Below the pieces are notes generated by a model, which saw nothing but the letters and a program-made list of their open reading frames with translations, was not told where the DNA came from and did no database searches. Source: Solanum dulcamara (taxonomy: Eukaryota; Streptophyta; Magnoliopsida; Solanales; Solanaceae). From it: DNA of 64,000 nt. Positions 43,069 through 53,023 of this stretch are shown here, one piece after another; positions within the stretch are counted from its first letter, which is position 1, and every line of letters starts with the position of its first letter. The stretch is taken from assembly GCF_947179165.1 (NCBI RefSeq), contig NC_077237.1:61363523-61427522 (forward strand), in the 5' to 3' direction. Both the position numbers and the translations under genes were made by a program.

Positions 43069-43954
43069 CTAGATCAAAGTATCAATATAGGGCACACATA
43101 CCCGCCCTTTAATCCTCAAGACGCGTTCCTCATCGATCACAGCCTCTTTGACCTCTCCCTGTAAGACCATATCACGAATCCGGCTCAGCTTCTCATTATC
43201 AAACTGCTTTTCTTTAATCTTGTCAAAGAAAGAAGATGTTGCCTCCACACAGGCCAAAAATCCTCCTTTCTTCGTTACTTCTAGCCTCATAAAGTCATTA
43301 GCCAGAGTTTGAACCTCTCTAGCCAATAGGCGTTGGGAAACCTGCAATGACCTAAACTTGCCACTCTCCCTGCTTTTCCGCTTAAGGCATCGGCCACTAC
43401 ATTAGTTTTTCCGAGGTGATAAAGAATAGTGATATCATAGTCCTTTAACAATTCCATCCACCTCCTTTGCCTCAAATTCAAGTCTCTTTGAGTGAACACA
43501 TGTTGTAAGCTGCGATGATCTGTATACACTTCACACTTCACCCCATATAGATAATGTCTCCACTGCTTCAATGCAAATACAACCGCAGCTAACTCCAAAT
43601 CATGAGTGGTGTAATTACGCTCATGCACCTTTAATTGCCTTGAAGCATAGGCAATTACCTTCTTCTCCTACATTAGCACTGCACCTAAACCAGAATATGA
43701 TGCATCACAATAAATAATGAAATTCTTACCTTCTACTGGCAGGGCAAGAATCGGTGCAGTAGTCAATAAGGTCTTGAGTTTCAGAAAACTCTCTTCACAC
43801 TCATTCGACCACACAAATGGAACTTTCTGCTTGGTCAGATTAGTTATCTAGGAAGCAATAGAAGCAAATCCCTTGACAAACTGGCGGTAGTAGCTAGCCA
43901 AACCAATAAAGGTCCTTACCTCTAAGACATTAGTGGGCCTTGCCCAACTCTTCA
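43069..43954 (-). pseudogene. TK6 RT connection, RNase H and integrase linker
   Basis: From high to low coordinates: a connection block (VRTFIGLASYYRQFVKGF) near 43930-43870, a TAG at 43848 in place of Gln, LALPVEGKNFIIYCDASYSGLGAVLM near 43755-43672 with the catalytic Asp present, another TAG at 43668 in place of Gln, then the open frame 43628-43287 with [32 protein letters not shown] and [16 protein letters not shown]. The linker 43347-43069 (frame changed) reads [11 protein letters not shown]...GFLACVEATSS and ends at a TAG. Confidence 0.87.
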
Positions 43955-44764
43955 CTACTTCACTCCATCTTTAGAAACCACGTGCCCTAAGAAAGACACT
44001 GAATCAAGCCAGAACTCACACTTGGAGAATTTGGCATATAACTTCTTCTCCCTTAATAATCCCAGAACAGTTCTCAGATGCTCTTCATGTTCTTTTTGGC
44101 TCTTTGAGTATATCAATATATCATCAATAAAAACAATAACAAAGAGGTCCAAATATGGCTTAAAGATTCCATTCATCAGACTCATGAAAGCAGCAGGCGC
44201 ATTTGTAAGCCCAAAAGACATTACCAAGAATTCATAGTGACCATACCTGGTTCGGAAAGCCATCTTTGGTACATCTGTTGCCTGTATTTTCAGCTGATGG
44301 TAACCAGACCTCAAATTAATTTTTGAGAAAACACAAGCACCCTCCAACTGATCGAATAAGTCATCAATACGTGGAAGGGGATACCTATTTTTAATAGTCA
44401 CCTTATTCAGTTGCTTGTAGTCTATGCACATACGAAGGCTACCATCCTTCTTCTTTAAAAATAAGATTGGAGCACCCCAAGGAGAGGCACTCGGTCTAAT
44501 AAAACCTTTACCCAATAACTCCTGAAGTTGGGCCTTCAACTCCCTCAACTCAGCTGGGGCCATTCTATAAGGTGAAATAGAAATAGGGCGAGTACCGGGC
44601 TCCAGATCGATACAAAAATCTATATCCCTATCAGGTGGCATACCTGGTAAGTCTGCAGGGAAAACATCCATAAACTCATGCACTATCGAAATAGACTTAA
44701 TCGATGGCATTTTAGAACGGTCATCCCTGAGATGTTCTAGAAAGGCTAAACAACCCTTACCCAC
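43955..44764 (-). pseudogene. TK6 reverse transcriptase
   Basis: 269 open codons on the minus strand, the longest clean RT in the window. Blocks in order: [106 protein letters not shown], and the catalytic [10 protein letters not shown] near 44130-44100 with both Asp intact, then [22 protein letters not shown]. It stops just after DGVK, where a small deletion (several residues) precedes the connection. The first Met is internal to the polyprotein, not a true start. Confidence 0.92.
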
Positions 44765-44794
44765 TAACCTTTTATCATGAAGAAAAGAGATAAT

Positions 44795-45186
44795 CTAAAC
44801 TGGGGCGGGAAGATAGCCACTCTCCCACACCAACTGATCTATCCCAGGCTTGGCTAATGTCACAGTCTTAGCATTGCAGTCTAAGATAGCAAAATTTGGA
44901 TATAACCAAGTCATACCCAAGATTACATCAAAGTCAACCATCTCCAGAATAATCAAATCTACATAAGTTCTGCTCCCCACAAAAGTCACAAGACAATACC
45001 TATACACTTTCTCAACTAGCACAGACTCACCAATAGGTGTAGAAACACGAATAGGCATGTCAAGTAAGTCACAATGTAAATCAAGTCCATCAGCAAATGC
45101 GGAAGATACATAAGAAAATGTGGATCCAGGATCAAACAATACGAATGCCAAGCTATCGCAGACCAGAAGAGTTCCTGTGATGACAA
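44795..45186 (-). pseudogene. TK6 aspartic protease
   Basis: Minus-strand frame with LFDPGSTFSYVSSAFADGL (catalytic Asp, then Pro-Gly-Ser, the usual form in this lineage), TPIGESVLVEKVYRYCLV, and the second block FDVILGMTWL. It ends at a TAG (44795-44797) where the family has Gln, 10 codons before the RT frame resumes. The active site looks intact. Confidence 0.88.
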
Positions 45187-46657
45187 CAACGGATGCCTCT
45201 GCCTCTGACCTCCCAGGGAAAGCATATTAATGGGATCTGTCACTTGTCTGACTATTTCCCTTATTGGGCTGTACTCCAATAGTTCCAACCTGCCTGCCAC
45301 CCCGGCCGAACTGGCGACCACCACGACCTTGGCCACTACATCCTTCAGAATGACGGCCCCTACCATAGCTGTCGCCTCTACCTCTAACTGCTGGGACTCT
45401 ATAACCCTGATCATGCCAAGCCTGACTCTGCGTTGGACAATATTTTCTGATATGTCCAGGCTTACCACATCCGTAATAAGTCTTAGGGTCAAGAGTGGGT
45501 CTTTGTGAAGAAGAAGAAGACTGAAGATAACCCCCAAAGTTAGAAAAAGGGTGACTAGTCTTTAACGGACCTCCATCTAAAACCTACAATAAAGACTGAA
45601 TAGGACGGGTGGAATAATCTCCAGAACTTTTCCCTCTGGAGTAAGAACCAATAAACTCAGCTCATTTACAAAACTTCTTGAATGTTGTCTCTTTAGTGAA
45701 GTTATCTTGCTTCACCCCCTCTACCTCTATCACAAAATCAACCACTTCCTAAAAGGATTTTGCTGAAGCAGCAACCTGTAAAGCTGGAATTCGCAAATCT
45801 GACCTCAATCCCTTTACAAAGCAGCAAATTCGCTCCTCTGGACTGAAGCAAAACTGAGTAGCATATCTGGATAAGACACAAAACATGGCCTCATAAGCGG
45901 CAACAGACATCCTCCCCTACTCTATATTCAGGAACTCATCTCTCCTCCTGTCCCTCAAGGTCCGGGGATTATACTTCTCCATAAAATAGTCAGAAAAGGT
46001 TGCTCAGGTCATAGGTGGTGCCTCTGCTAGTCGGCACTCCATGTGAGACCGCCACTACATTTTGGCATCTCCTTGAAACTGGTATGTCACAAACTCAATA
46101 CCAAATTTCTCTACTATATCCATTTTATGAAGGAGCTCATGACAATCAACAAGGAAATCATAGGCATTCTCAGATTCAGTACCCCTGAAGACTGGGGGTT
46201 TCAACTTTAAGAACTTAACAAAGAGATCATGCTGGTCACTTGTCATTACCGGCCCTGTAGTCAATTGAGGAAACATGCTTATCCCCAAGGATGCAGTCAT
46301 GCGGAGAGCCATAACAGCTGCATGTTGAACTCCTAGAATATAAGGTGCTGGGGGAGCTTGTCCTTGATTGGATAACCCACTAATATAGGTGAGAACCTGG
46401 TGGATTATCTCTGGAGTAGGCTGGGGTGGTGCTTCCCTCTTATGAACCTGCTCCTCCTCCACCTCAACATCATCTCTAACTACCTTATCAGCCAGTGAAG
46501 GGGTCGCTGCTCTTTCCCTGGCTGGCCCAGCTGTTTGGACCCTGCCTCTGGTGGGCTTTCTTCTGCGACCTCTACCACGGCCTCTCATTGCTACTCTTTC
46601 TATGCCTACTGCCCCAATAGAGGGCTCAGGTGCTCTTGTTGCTCTAGTTTTAACCAT
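45187..46657 (-). pseudogene. gag: TK6 gag
   Basis: The start Met at 46657 (MVKTRATRAPEPS) opens a basic, Arg/Gly-rich N-terminus (GRGRGRRRKPTRGR). The capsid follows with FLKLKPPVFRGTESENAYDF, LLHKMDIVEKFGIEFVTYQF and a TAG at 46055-46057 in place of Trp. The rest of the capsid is readable with further stops (near 45750-45560). The zinc knuckle near 45475-45435 reads YGCGKPGHIRKYC; its first Cys is Tyr, leaving three of four ligands. A Gly/Arg-rich tail (GRGGRQFGRGG) precedes protease. The in-frame Met codons upstream of 46657 lie in the leader and look unlikely as starts. Confidence 0.87.
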
Positions 46658-46859
46658 CTGCAAAAGTAAAGTGAAGAAGGTCAGATACCAATTTGTATCA
46701 CCTAGATACCAATTGGATTCAAGTAATAGCACGAAAGAAAGAAGGAATGGAGTTTTCCTAAAGTCCTATAGCCTCTTGAAGAAAAGTAAAGGCGTCCCCG
46801 TACCGTTCCGCAAGACTCTACTAGACCTGTCGTTGTGTGATGAGATCAATGAACCTAAA
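46658..46859 (-). other. TK6 leader between PBS and gag
   Basis: About 200 bases of untranslated leader. A GATACCAATT(T/G)G(T/G)AT-type word occurs twice near 46684-46712. Nothing else is recognisable. Confidence 0.5.
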
Positions 46860-46871
46860 GCTCTGATACCA
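46860..46871 (-). other. TK6 primer-binding site, tRNA-iMet type
   Basis: On the minus strand TGGTATCAGAGC follows the LTR end (TGACA) after four bases (AACT), the same 12-mer and spacing as in TK2. Confidence 0.92.
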
Positions 46872-46875
46872 AGTT

Positions 46876-48646
46876 TGTCATGACCTAAAATAGGCCATTA
46901 GTGGCACCCACCCTTAACCTCCTAGGTGGGAGAACCAACGATATGATCCCCAACTTATAAAGTATAACAATAATGCGGTAGCTCAAACTTATAAAGTAAG
47001 AATTAACAATCCACAAGAGTTTACTACATAACGTTCCCCAAAATCTGAAAGTTATCACATCAAGGACATCTAAAATCTAAAACAAAGTCTAGAAACATCA
47101 ATCACCAAAATGAACAAATAATAAAATGTGTCCGAAAACTAAAGACACTATGCCATAACTGAGAGAATCCATCACAAGATAGAAGGATAGCTCACCCTGA
47201 AATCCGATGATATTGAGACTGACTAGAGCTGAGGTCGAGTCGAAGTCTGTGGAACACTCGCTGCACTCCACAAAATTAAACAAGAAAAGATACAAGTAGG
47301 GGTCAGGTGGCAACCAATGAACAATTACATAACCAATCAATAATATCAAGATCACACATAAGGACTCAAGCCTCCACATCACACTCTTTTGAAATATGAG
47401 TTTTTGGAGATTGGGTAGTATTAAGTAATTTTAATTTATTTCCCTTTAATATTACTGTACCAGAACATGACATCCGATCCAAATATACCATGTCGGAACG
47501 TGACACCCGATCAAAATATACCGTGTTGGAACGTGACACTCGATCCAAATATACCGTGTCGGAACGTGACACCCGATCCAAATATAATTAATTTATCATT
47601 CCTTATGATTACATTCCACCTCATTAACAATATTTCATCAAGCCTTCTTTATTCAAGGCACCATTTTTGATAGGGCAAGTTCAAGATTATGGATTTCATG
47701 GCCTCGGGATTTTAGACCAATCACAACAACATATCAACTATCCAAACCACAATAATTAAATGCGTAGTAAACTTCACACTTATTACTCAATGAATATCAA
47801 TCACTATTCAGAGTCTTTCTATGATATAGAATAAAAACCATAACCTACCTCAACCGAAGAGCCGAAAATAAGCAAGCTAATTCACCGGTGATTTCCCTTT
47901 CTTTGATGCCTCAAAACGTTTCCAATCTATCAAGTATACCATATTTATAAGTAAACAAGTTGTAGACATCCATCCTATATATATGTTTAACCTAGACCCA
48001 ACAACTCACCAAATTCTATTATTAATTCCTAAATATCAAGTCTAAGGTTAGGTCTCAATTCCTCCAATAACATAAATCTAATTATGTTTGTATAATACAA
48101 TACCCTATTAGTTAATTACTTATATCAATATATCAAAACTTAAATCATAAATGAATAGCCAAAATAATAATTAAAAAAAACAAAACAAAAAAAACTAAAA
48201 AATAAACGTGCAAGCAGTTTGCTTTCTGTCTTTCACATTTAACAACTATGATAATGGTAATCGGATGTCCTATACTCTACATAAATAATTAGGTATATAT
48301 AGAATAATGTAATAGTAATGACAAATCTTCATTTGTTTACCTGCAGAAGTGCAATGTTCGCCTCCACTGTTCGTCTGCTAGGGCTTGGCTCCTTTTTCTT
48401 TTCTTAATTAATTGTGTACTAAAATTCATAAATCCTACTAACTTATCTTAATAAATAAAATGGTATAGGGTATTAAATAAATTATCACTTTAGCCCATTA
48501 ATTAAATAAGTTATCTAAATTTATCCCTCAATTAAATAACCTTAGTTATCAATTAGTCCAAAGTACCTATTAAAAATTTATGGGGTAAGTCTTTTATGAA
48601 ATAAAAAGCTATAGTATACAAAATGACCTAAAGGGTCGTTACAACA
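46876..48646 (-). repeat. TK6 5' LTR
   Basis: 1,771 bases, plus-strand edges TGTCATGACC and GTTACAACA. Compared with the 3' LTR it has about 100 bases deleted at about 47305 (which removes the AGTAC...GTACT hairpin) and one more 34-bp unit (47451-47586). It is nearly identical to the 3' LTR over about 47900-48646 but clearly more different near 46880-47150. Confidence 0.92.
47451..47586 (-). repeat. 34-bp tandem repeat, four units, in the TK6 5' LTR
   Basis: Four imperfect units with core GGAACGTGACAC; the first unit is more diverged (AGAACATGACAT). The 3' LTR has three units. Confidence 0.85.
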
Positions 48647-48693
48647 GATACCAATTTACCTACCGTTCGTCCTTGAACGGTCAAAGGCTACAC
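48647..48693 (-). repeat. Extra copy of the TK6 3' internal tail
   Basis: 47 bases identical to 41734-41780, including the hairpin ACCGTTC-AAGGAC-GAACGGT (48681-48662 on the minus strand). This sequence normally lies inside the element before its 3' LTR, so finding it outside the 5' LTR is unexpected. It suggests that this LTR was once shared with a second, tandem TK6-family copy. Confidence 0.88.
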
Positions 48694-49109
48694 GACCCGT
48701 GAATATATGTGGCAGTAGTGAACATGCGACTTCCTAACAGGGCTTCACTAAAACGGGCATAAAATTTTATGCCAAACTCAAAATGAGGCAAACTTGGTGC
48801 CTTTGGAAAGAGGGCTCAAATTACTTTAATTTGACAGGTCATGGGATACCTAATTCTTTATTTTATAGGAGATATAAACATTGAAGCTGACCCTAGTAAT
48901 AACTTATATCAAAACTCAACCCATAAGAAAGCTTTAGATTAACCTTTGTGCTAGAGGATTCTTGATACCATAAAACATCTCCAAATATATTCTCCCACTA
49001 AATATTGACCTTAACACCTATGGATAATTTATAATCATTATGTATGACCCCATAAGCATGTGAAGAATGGTTTGGGTTTTAGCTTAGAAATTTGTAGGGT
49101 GTTACAATA
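48694..49109 (-). repeat. Fragment of another minus-strand LTR (U3 end)
   Basis: 416 bases ending GGTGTTACA on the plus strand. Its layout matches the U3 start of the TK5 LTR (shared stretch TTTAATTTGA(C/T)AGGTCATG followed by ACCTAATTC), but it is too different to be the TK5 partner LTR. The low-coordinate side is cut. Confidence 0.6.
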
Positions 49110-50270
49110 GAGTAACTCTCCATGTGGTGCTCTGGCTCCATTTGTTAGAAGGTTCTATTTCCATGTGTATCGACTATATGCAATTGAACAATGTCATTAT
49201 TAAGAATAAATATCCCATTTCAAGGATTGATGATTGTTGGATCAACTTTAAGGTGCAAGTTACTTTTCAAAATCGATCTCTTATCGAGTTATCATCAAGA
49301 ATGAGTTGGAGAATCTGACATCTCGAAGAAGGCTTTTAAAACTTGGTATAGTCACTTGAAATTCTTGATTATGTCTTTTGGACTAACGAATTCTCCTGCA
49401 ACTTTTATGAATTTGATGAATGGAGTATTCAAGGAATATTTATACATGTTCTTTATTATATATATTAATGATATTTTAGTTTATTCTCAGAATGAAAAGG
49501 ATCATTGCGATCGTTTGAGGATGTGTTATAAGTCCTCAAGGTCCGTCAATTATTCACCAAGTTTAGGAAGTGTGAGTCTTTGATTGAGGTTGGTTATTTT
49601 CCTTAGCCATATAGTCTCCGGTGAAGGTATTATGGTTGATACTTTGAAAACCAAAGTGGTTAAGAATTTATCTAGACCTTTGTCTCCTTCTGATATTCAA
49701 AGTTTCTTGGGTTTACCCAATTATTATGGATGGTTTCTGGAAGGATTCTTTTCCATTGCATCACTTTTGACTACTTTGACTCAAAAGAAGGTGAAATTTA
49801 AATGGTTTGAGGCATGTGAGAAAAGTTTTCATAAGTTAAACTATAGGATTACTTCCATTATGGTGTTGACGCTACCGGAAGGTCTCGATTGTTTTTTATA
49901 TATTGTAAAGCTTCAAGGGTTGGTTTTTGTTGTGTGTTGATGCAAAATGGTAAAGGTATAGTCGATGCTTCTAGGCAACTTAAGGTGCATGAAAAGAACT
50001 ATCCGACTCGTGATTTGGAGTTAGGGGAAATCGTGTTTCCCTTGAAAATTTTGATACATTATCTGTATGGTGTCTAGGTTCATATATTAGCCTATTAGGA
50101 GAGATTTTAATACATGTTCAACAAAAAATACTTGAACCTTTGATAAAGGAGATGGCTTGAATTATTAAAAAACTATGATATGAGTGTATTGTACAATCTA
50201 GGTAAAGTAAATATGGTTGCCGATATTCTTAGTAGATTTTATATGAATAGTGTTGCCTATGTTGAGGATG
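49110..50270 (+). pseudogene. TK7 RT and RNase H remnants
   Basis: RT: GSISMCIDYMQLNNVIIKNKYP (49124-49318), then FLIMSFGLTNSPATFMNLM (49356-49583) with the catalytic box reading IIYINDILVYS. The first catalytic Asp is Asn, a G-to-A change. The RNase H region is split by frameshifts: [23 protein letters not shown] (from 49584), [17 protein letters not shown] (49889-50077, first catalytic Asp replaced by Lys), [13 protein letters not shown], and a closing GKVNMVADILSR near 50205-50240. The TDHKSL block is lost or unreadable near 50090. Confidence 0.83.
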
Positions 50271-51795
50271 AAAAGAAGGTTTATGATGTTCATCGACTAG
50301 CTCATTTGAATGTTTGCTTGGTTGATTCAGAGGATGGTGGTATCATTGTTTAAAATTGTTTTGAATCATCTCTTTTGGCGGATGTAAAGGTAAAACAAGA
50401 TAGTGATCCTACTTTAGTTTAGCTGAAGAAAGTGGTTGCCGAAAAATACATTGAGACTTTCTCCTAAGGGCGAGATTATGTTCTTAGATATCAAGGCTTA
50501 TTTTTTGTTCTAAATGTTGATGGCTTGTGGGAAATGATATTGTACGAAGCTCATAATTCACGATATTCTATTCATCCGGGTTCCACAAAGATGTATAGAG
50601 ATATGAGGGAAGTTTATTGGTGGATGGCATGAAGAGAGGTATTGTCAGGTTTATGACAAAGTTTCCAAATTGACAACAAGTGAAGGTTGAGCATAAAAGC
50701 CCAGGAGGTTTAGCTCAAGATGTTGAGATTATTCCTACTTATATGTGGAAAGATTTGAATATGAAATTTATTACGGAATTGCCTCGTACCCATAGACAAC
50801 ATGATTCAATTTGGATAGTTGTTGACCAAATAACTAAGTTGGTGCATTTTTTCTTGTTAAGACTTCATATTCGGCTGAGGATTATGATAGACTTCATATT
50901 CATGAGTTGGTTAAGCTTCATGGTGTTCTATTTTCTATCATTTCAGACCAAGGTACTCAATTTACATCTCAATTTTGGAGATCTTTCCAAAGGGGTCTTG
51001 GTACTCAAGTTAAGCTTCGTACGACTTTTCACCAAAAAATCTATGGTCAAGGTGAGCATACTATTCAAACATTGGAAGACATGTTGAGAGCTTGTGTAAT
51101 TAAAATCAAGAGAAATTGGGATGATCATTTCCCTTTTATCGAATTTGCATATACTAATAGCTACCATTCTAGTATTCAAATGGCTCCATTTTAGGCCTTA
51201 TATGGTAGGAGATGTAGGTTTCCTATTGGTTGGTTTGATTGCTTTGATAGGGCCTAATTTGGTGCATGAAGCTATGCAAAAGGTTAGACTCATTAGATAA
51301 AGTTTGAAGACCACTCAAAGGGAACAAAGATGCTTATCAAATGTAAGGAGAAGGGAACTTGAATTTGAGGTTAATGATTGGGTCTACTTGAAAATTTCAC
51401 CCATGAAGGGTGTAATGGGATTTGAAAAGAAAGGAAAACTTAGTCCCAGGTGTGTGGGACCATATAAAATTTTTAAGAGATTTTGCAAAGTGGCATATGA
51501 ATTAGATTTACCTTCAGAGTTGGCATTGGTGCATCCAGTGTTTCATGTGTCCTTTTTGAAGAAATGTGTCGGGGATCTTAGCTCAATTGTGCCTTTGGAT
51601 AGTGTGGCAGTGAAGGATAGTTTGTTTTATGAGGATATTGTGATTGAGATTCTAGACTGGCAAGTTTAAAAGTTGAGAAACAAAGAAGTTGCATTCGTTA
51701 TAGTGTTATGAAGGAACCAACAGGTTGAAGGTGCTATATGAGAGGTTGAAGCCGATATGATATTGAATTATTCTCATCTATTTCTTTGCATCCCA
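50271..51795 (+). pseudogene. TK7 integrase remnant, catalytic residues lost
   Basis: The linker (VYDVHRLAHLNVCL near 50280) leads to a degraded HHCC finger ([11 protein letters not shown] near 50565-50600). Core: NMKFITEL near 50760 has Lys for the first Asp; IISDQGTQFTSQFW near 50935-50975 keeps the second Asp; the Glu position near 51190 is a TAG. The C-terminal part 51304-51669 has LKISPMKGVMGFEKKGKL, VAYELDLPSELALVHPVFHV and IEILDWQV, then a chromodomain-like end with stops (LRNKEVAFVIVL ... EADMILNYSHLF). Confidence 0.84.
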
Positions 51796-52046
51796 AGTTG
51801 AGGTATTAAGTTATTTTATGGTCACTCCTTCGAAACCATATGTTTAAGTCATTCTCATGTTTTCATATGCATGCATATTCACGAAGTTGATATTGAGCTA
51901 TGATTTACTTTAAAGATGAAAAATCTCATGGTTTATGTGTTTTAACTATGTTATTGGAATCATGTTGGGCAGCTAAGTGTCTTTTCCTACTCCTTTCATT
52001 CTAGTTGAGTGTCAATCGAGGATGAATATTCCTGAGGAGGAGATAT

Positions 52047-53023
52047 TGTAAGGCCTCGAAAGTGAAAAGTTGTAAAGTTGAGTTTCAAAAAGGGAATCTT
52101 AGAAAAATTGGTTTGAGGCTCGCCAAATGCAAAATGTAGACTCGCCAATTTTTCCTTGGAGACTCGCCAAAAGGGACTAAGAGCTCGCCAAATGTTCTTG
52201 AGAGTTTTTCTCAGAAGCAGAGATTTTTGTAGAGCATGAGAAAATATTGGCGACTCGCCAAGGGCGTTCTGCGAGCTGAGTTTGCTCGCCAACTATTTTA
52301 GAAAAGTAAGTAGGGAAAAGAGGAACAGGGTGAGGAAAAGAACAAGTCGATGACTCGTCGATTGGATCGGCGAGCAAAGTCTTCTTGCAAATAATTTTAG
52401 AGAATTTCTGATCAAATATTTTGGCAAATTGGTGAGTTAGAAAAAGAGGTCGTTGAATCACCGATCCAAATAGGGAGCTCGACCGACATTGAAAAAAGGG
52501 ACATTTCAGCTTGTTTAATTTCTATACTACGTTGTCTAAAGCCTATTCCTAAAGGCTATAATTACCCAAACAATTCAAATTCCCATCATTCCCTTGTCAA
52601 ACACTTAATACACAAATACTCTCTAGAAATCTCTCACAAACGCAAAATTCTCAAGTCAAGATAGGGTTCAAGGATCTCCAAGATTTCAAGTCTCCTAATC
52701 TCCTTTACTCATCTTCGACATCAAGGTTTGTGGGAATTCATCCATGGATCTTTCCATGTCTGGAGTCCAAAGATTTTTATAAAATTATCTTTTATGACAT
52801 TTCCTTCTAAGTGATAATTCTTACGACGTTGCGTTGGGTCAATTAAATTATAGTTTATTTCATTCTCATTGATTTAATTATGCTTGATCCAAGTTAAATT
52901 GCATTATTTCAAGTTGATTTTCATGAACCCATCCACTATGCTATTTTCAAGTATGAATTTAAGAATTATGATTATTATTGATAAAGAATTTCTATGAATG
53001 ATCCTCAAGTGTCAAACATTGAT
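52047..53023 (+). repeat. TK7 3' LTR, partial
   Basis: Starts TGTAAGGCCTCGAAAG after the purine tract GAGGAGGAGAT (52035-52045). U3 (52110-52490) is filled with ACTCGCCAA words and variants (GAGCTCGCCAAATG, CGATGACTCGTCGAT). The rest resembles the TK3 LTR. It is cut at about 53023 by TK8. The minus-strand open frames here come from the repeat words and are not genes. Confidence 0.8.

Larger units (their letters stand above)
39910..48646 (-). mobile_element. TK6, complete minus-strand Ty3/gypsy (Tekay-type) element, best preserved
   Basis: 5' LTR (48646-46876), PBS (46871-46860), gag, protease, RT, RNase H, integrase with chromodomain-like tail, pre-PPT hairpin, and 3' LTR (41733-39910). The internal region is 5,142 bases. 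It has the longest open frames in the window and intact catalytic residues in protease (FDPGS), RT (FIDD) and integrase (D, D, E), but a stop in nearly every domain. No 5-bp duplication is seen: the low flank is TTAGG and the high flank GATAC. Instead it is bordered by pieces of its own family on both sides. Confidence 0.93.
49110..53023 (+). mobile_element. TK7, plus-strand Ty3/gypsy fragment with partial 3' LTR
   Basis: Begins inside RT directly after the LTR fragment, then RNase H, integrase, PPT and a partial LTR (52047-~53023), which is interrupted by TK8. Gag and protease are missing. Several catalytic residues are replaced: RT Asp to Asn, integrase first Asp to Lys, and Glu to a stop. 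Confidence 0.82.

Noticed and set aside
25465..49109. 48694-49109 as the 5' LTR of TK5
   Set aside because: Its layout is similar to the TK5 3' LTR U3, but the sequences are too different for an LTR pair, so it is treated as a fragment of another family.
52177..52461. Minus-strand frames in the TK7 LTR
   Set aside because: Produced by the ACTCGCCAA word array, which happens to lack stops in this frame.
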